Shown here piece by piece: positions 40,566 through 40,920 of a stretch of DNA of 40,920 nt (within the stretch, counting starts at the first letter, position 1; each line of letters starts with the position of its first letter). A model generated the notes under the pieces. The model did no database searches. It had not been told where the DNA came from and was given only the letters and a program-made list of their open reading frames with translations. Location of the stretch: the NCBI GenBank assembly GCA_024276675.1, contig JAJRWT010000083.1:1-40920 (forward strand), read 5' to 3'. This DNA is from Myxococcota bacterium (GTDB taxonomy: Bacteria; Myxococcota_A; UBA796; JAFGLY01). The translations under genes were made by a program, and so were the position numbers.

Positions 40566-40760
40566 ATGAGCACGGGAGAGTACTCCTGGGAGAACTATTT
40601 CCAGTTCGAGAAGGGCACAAAGTTCAAGATAGACGGTCCCGCCCCGAACTTTCCCGACGGCTCCTGGCCCTGTTGGGTTGGCCGGGCGAGCACCCACGCT
40701 GCAACCTGCCGCGGCTTGCGCTATCCTGGTATCGCGGCACTCGCGCAGGCCACGTCGTAG
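40566..40760 (+). CDS. Small hypothetical ORF, possibly truncated
   Basis: A 64-codon frame with a strong site (GGGAGG five bases before the ATG) and a promoter ~70 bp upstream. The first half (SWENYFQFEKGTKFKIDG, then PAPNFPDGSW) looks like real protein, while the second half is Ala/Arg-rich and looks like out-of-frame translation. It may be a gene cut by a frameshift or replaced by the following AAA-ATPase-like gene. I do not recognise it. Confidence 0.35.
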   Translation: MSTGEYSWENYFQFEKGTKFKIDGPAPNFPDGSWPCWVGRASTHAATCRGLRYPGIAALAQATS

Positions 40761-40781
40761 ATTCCCGGAGCTTTCCCAACC

Positions 40782-40920
40782 ATGCAGTCCCCCCCCATAG
40801 CGCTGAGCAGCTCGGACTTTCGCCGGATCCGGGAGGACGGCGCCTGCTTCGTGGACAAGAGCGCTTTCATGGTCGAGCTGCTGGCATCCCGGGTGGACGC
40901 CTTCCTGTTCCCCCGCCCGC
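40782..40920 (+). CDS. AAA-ATPase-like / PD-(D/E)XK family protein (partial, cut by window edge)
   Basis: Only the first 46 codons are present. FRRIREDGACFVDKSAFMVE followed by LL...LFPRPR-like sequence matches the start of the AAA-ATPase-like family (PF09820), where F..IRE.G..YVDKT..I..LL....LFPRPRRFGKT leads into the Walker A loop. Full-length members carry a C-terminal PD-(D/E)XK nuclease-like domain (PF08011) and are often multicopy and of uncertain function. The ATG at 40782 has GGAG upstream at a long distance. Walker A and nuclease parts lie beyond the window. Confidence 0.72.
   Translation, partial: MQSPPIALSSSDFRRIREDGACFVDKSAFMVELLASRVDAFLFPRP

Overview
The window reads as chromosomal DNA of a high-GC deltaproteobacterial lineage, most likely Myxococcota or a near relative. 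This is an inference from several signs: a Ser/Thr protein kinase with C-terminal PEGA domains, secreted proteins with a Cys-containing C-terminal hydrophobic/Arg anchor resembling MYXO-CTERM, an Asp/Thr-rich lipoprotein linker, and the high GC content. I saw no rRNA, tRNA, CRISPR array or complete mobile element.

Left edge (1-0.9 kb): a tandem array of 64-bp units, each holding a hairpin and a 14-bp palindrome, followed by degraded sequence with an ISL3-type transposase remnant. From 0.9 to 15.6 kb nearly everything is on the minus strand: a GT-C-like membrane protein, two nearly identical tandem sulfatase-fold proteins, a PEGA Ser/Thr kinase, a heterodimeric ABC exporter pair, an unknown polytopic membrane protein, and a large PAS histidine kinase with an N-terminal Rossmann-like domain.

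From 15.8 to 23.8 kb most genes are on the plus strand: a small secreted calycin-like protein, the GTPase TypA/BipA, (minus) a sulfotransferase, a DNA-alkylation-repair-like HEAT protein, a GNAT-like protein, an unknown helical protein, and an L-2-hydroxyglutarate-oxidase-type flavoenzyme.

From 23.8 to 30.1 kb lies the most unusual locus: four minus-strand genes joined by overlaps or a 2-nt gap. In transcription order they encode a secreted lamin-tail-domain (LTD) protein, a single-HKD phospholipase-D/nuclease-like lipoprotein, an outer-membrane beta-barrel with an N-terminal ComEA-type helix-hairpin-helix, and a second LTD protein. Both LTD proteins end in the same type of C-terminal anchor. 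I suggest a surface complex acting on extracellular DNA; this is inference.

From 30.2 to 36.9 kb, on the plus strand: a TMTC-like GT-C protein coupled to a TPR protein; folK fused in frame to a transaldolase across an A7 run; then a TetR regulator with a FadR-type operator in front of etfB-etfA, which looks like a fatty-acid-responsive electron-transfer-flavoprotein operon. The right end has a radical SAM protein (minus), an arylsulfotransferase-like lipoprotein, a gap with a promoter and inverted repeat, a small ORF, and the start of an AAA-ATPase-like/PD-(D/E)XK family gene cut by the window edge.
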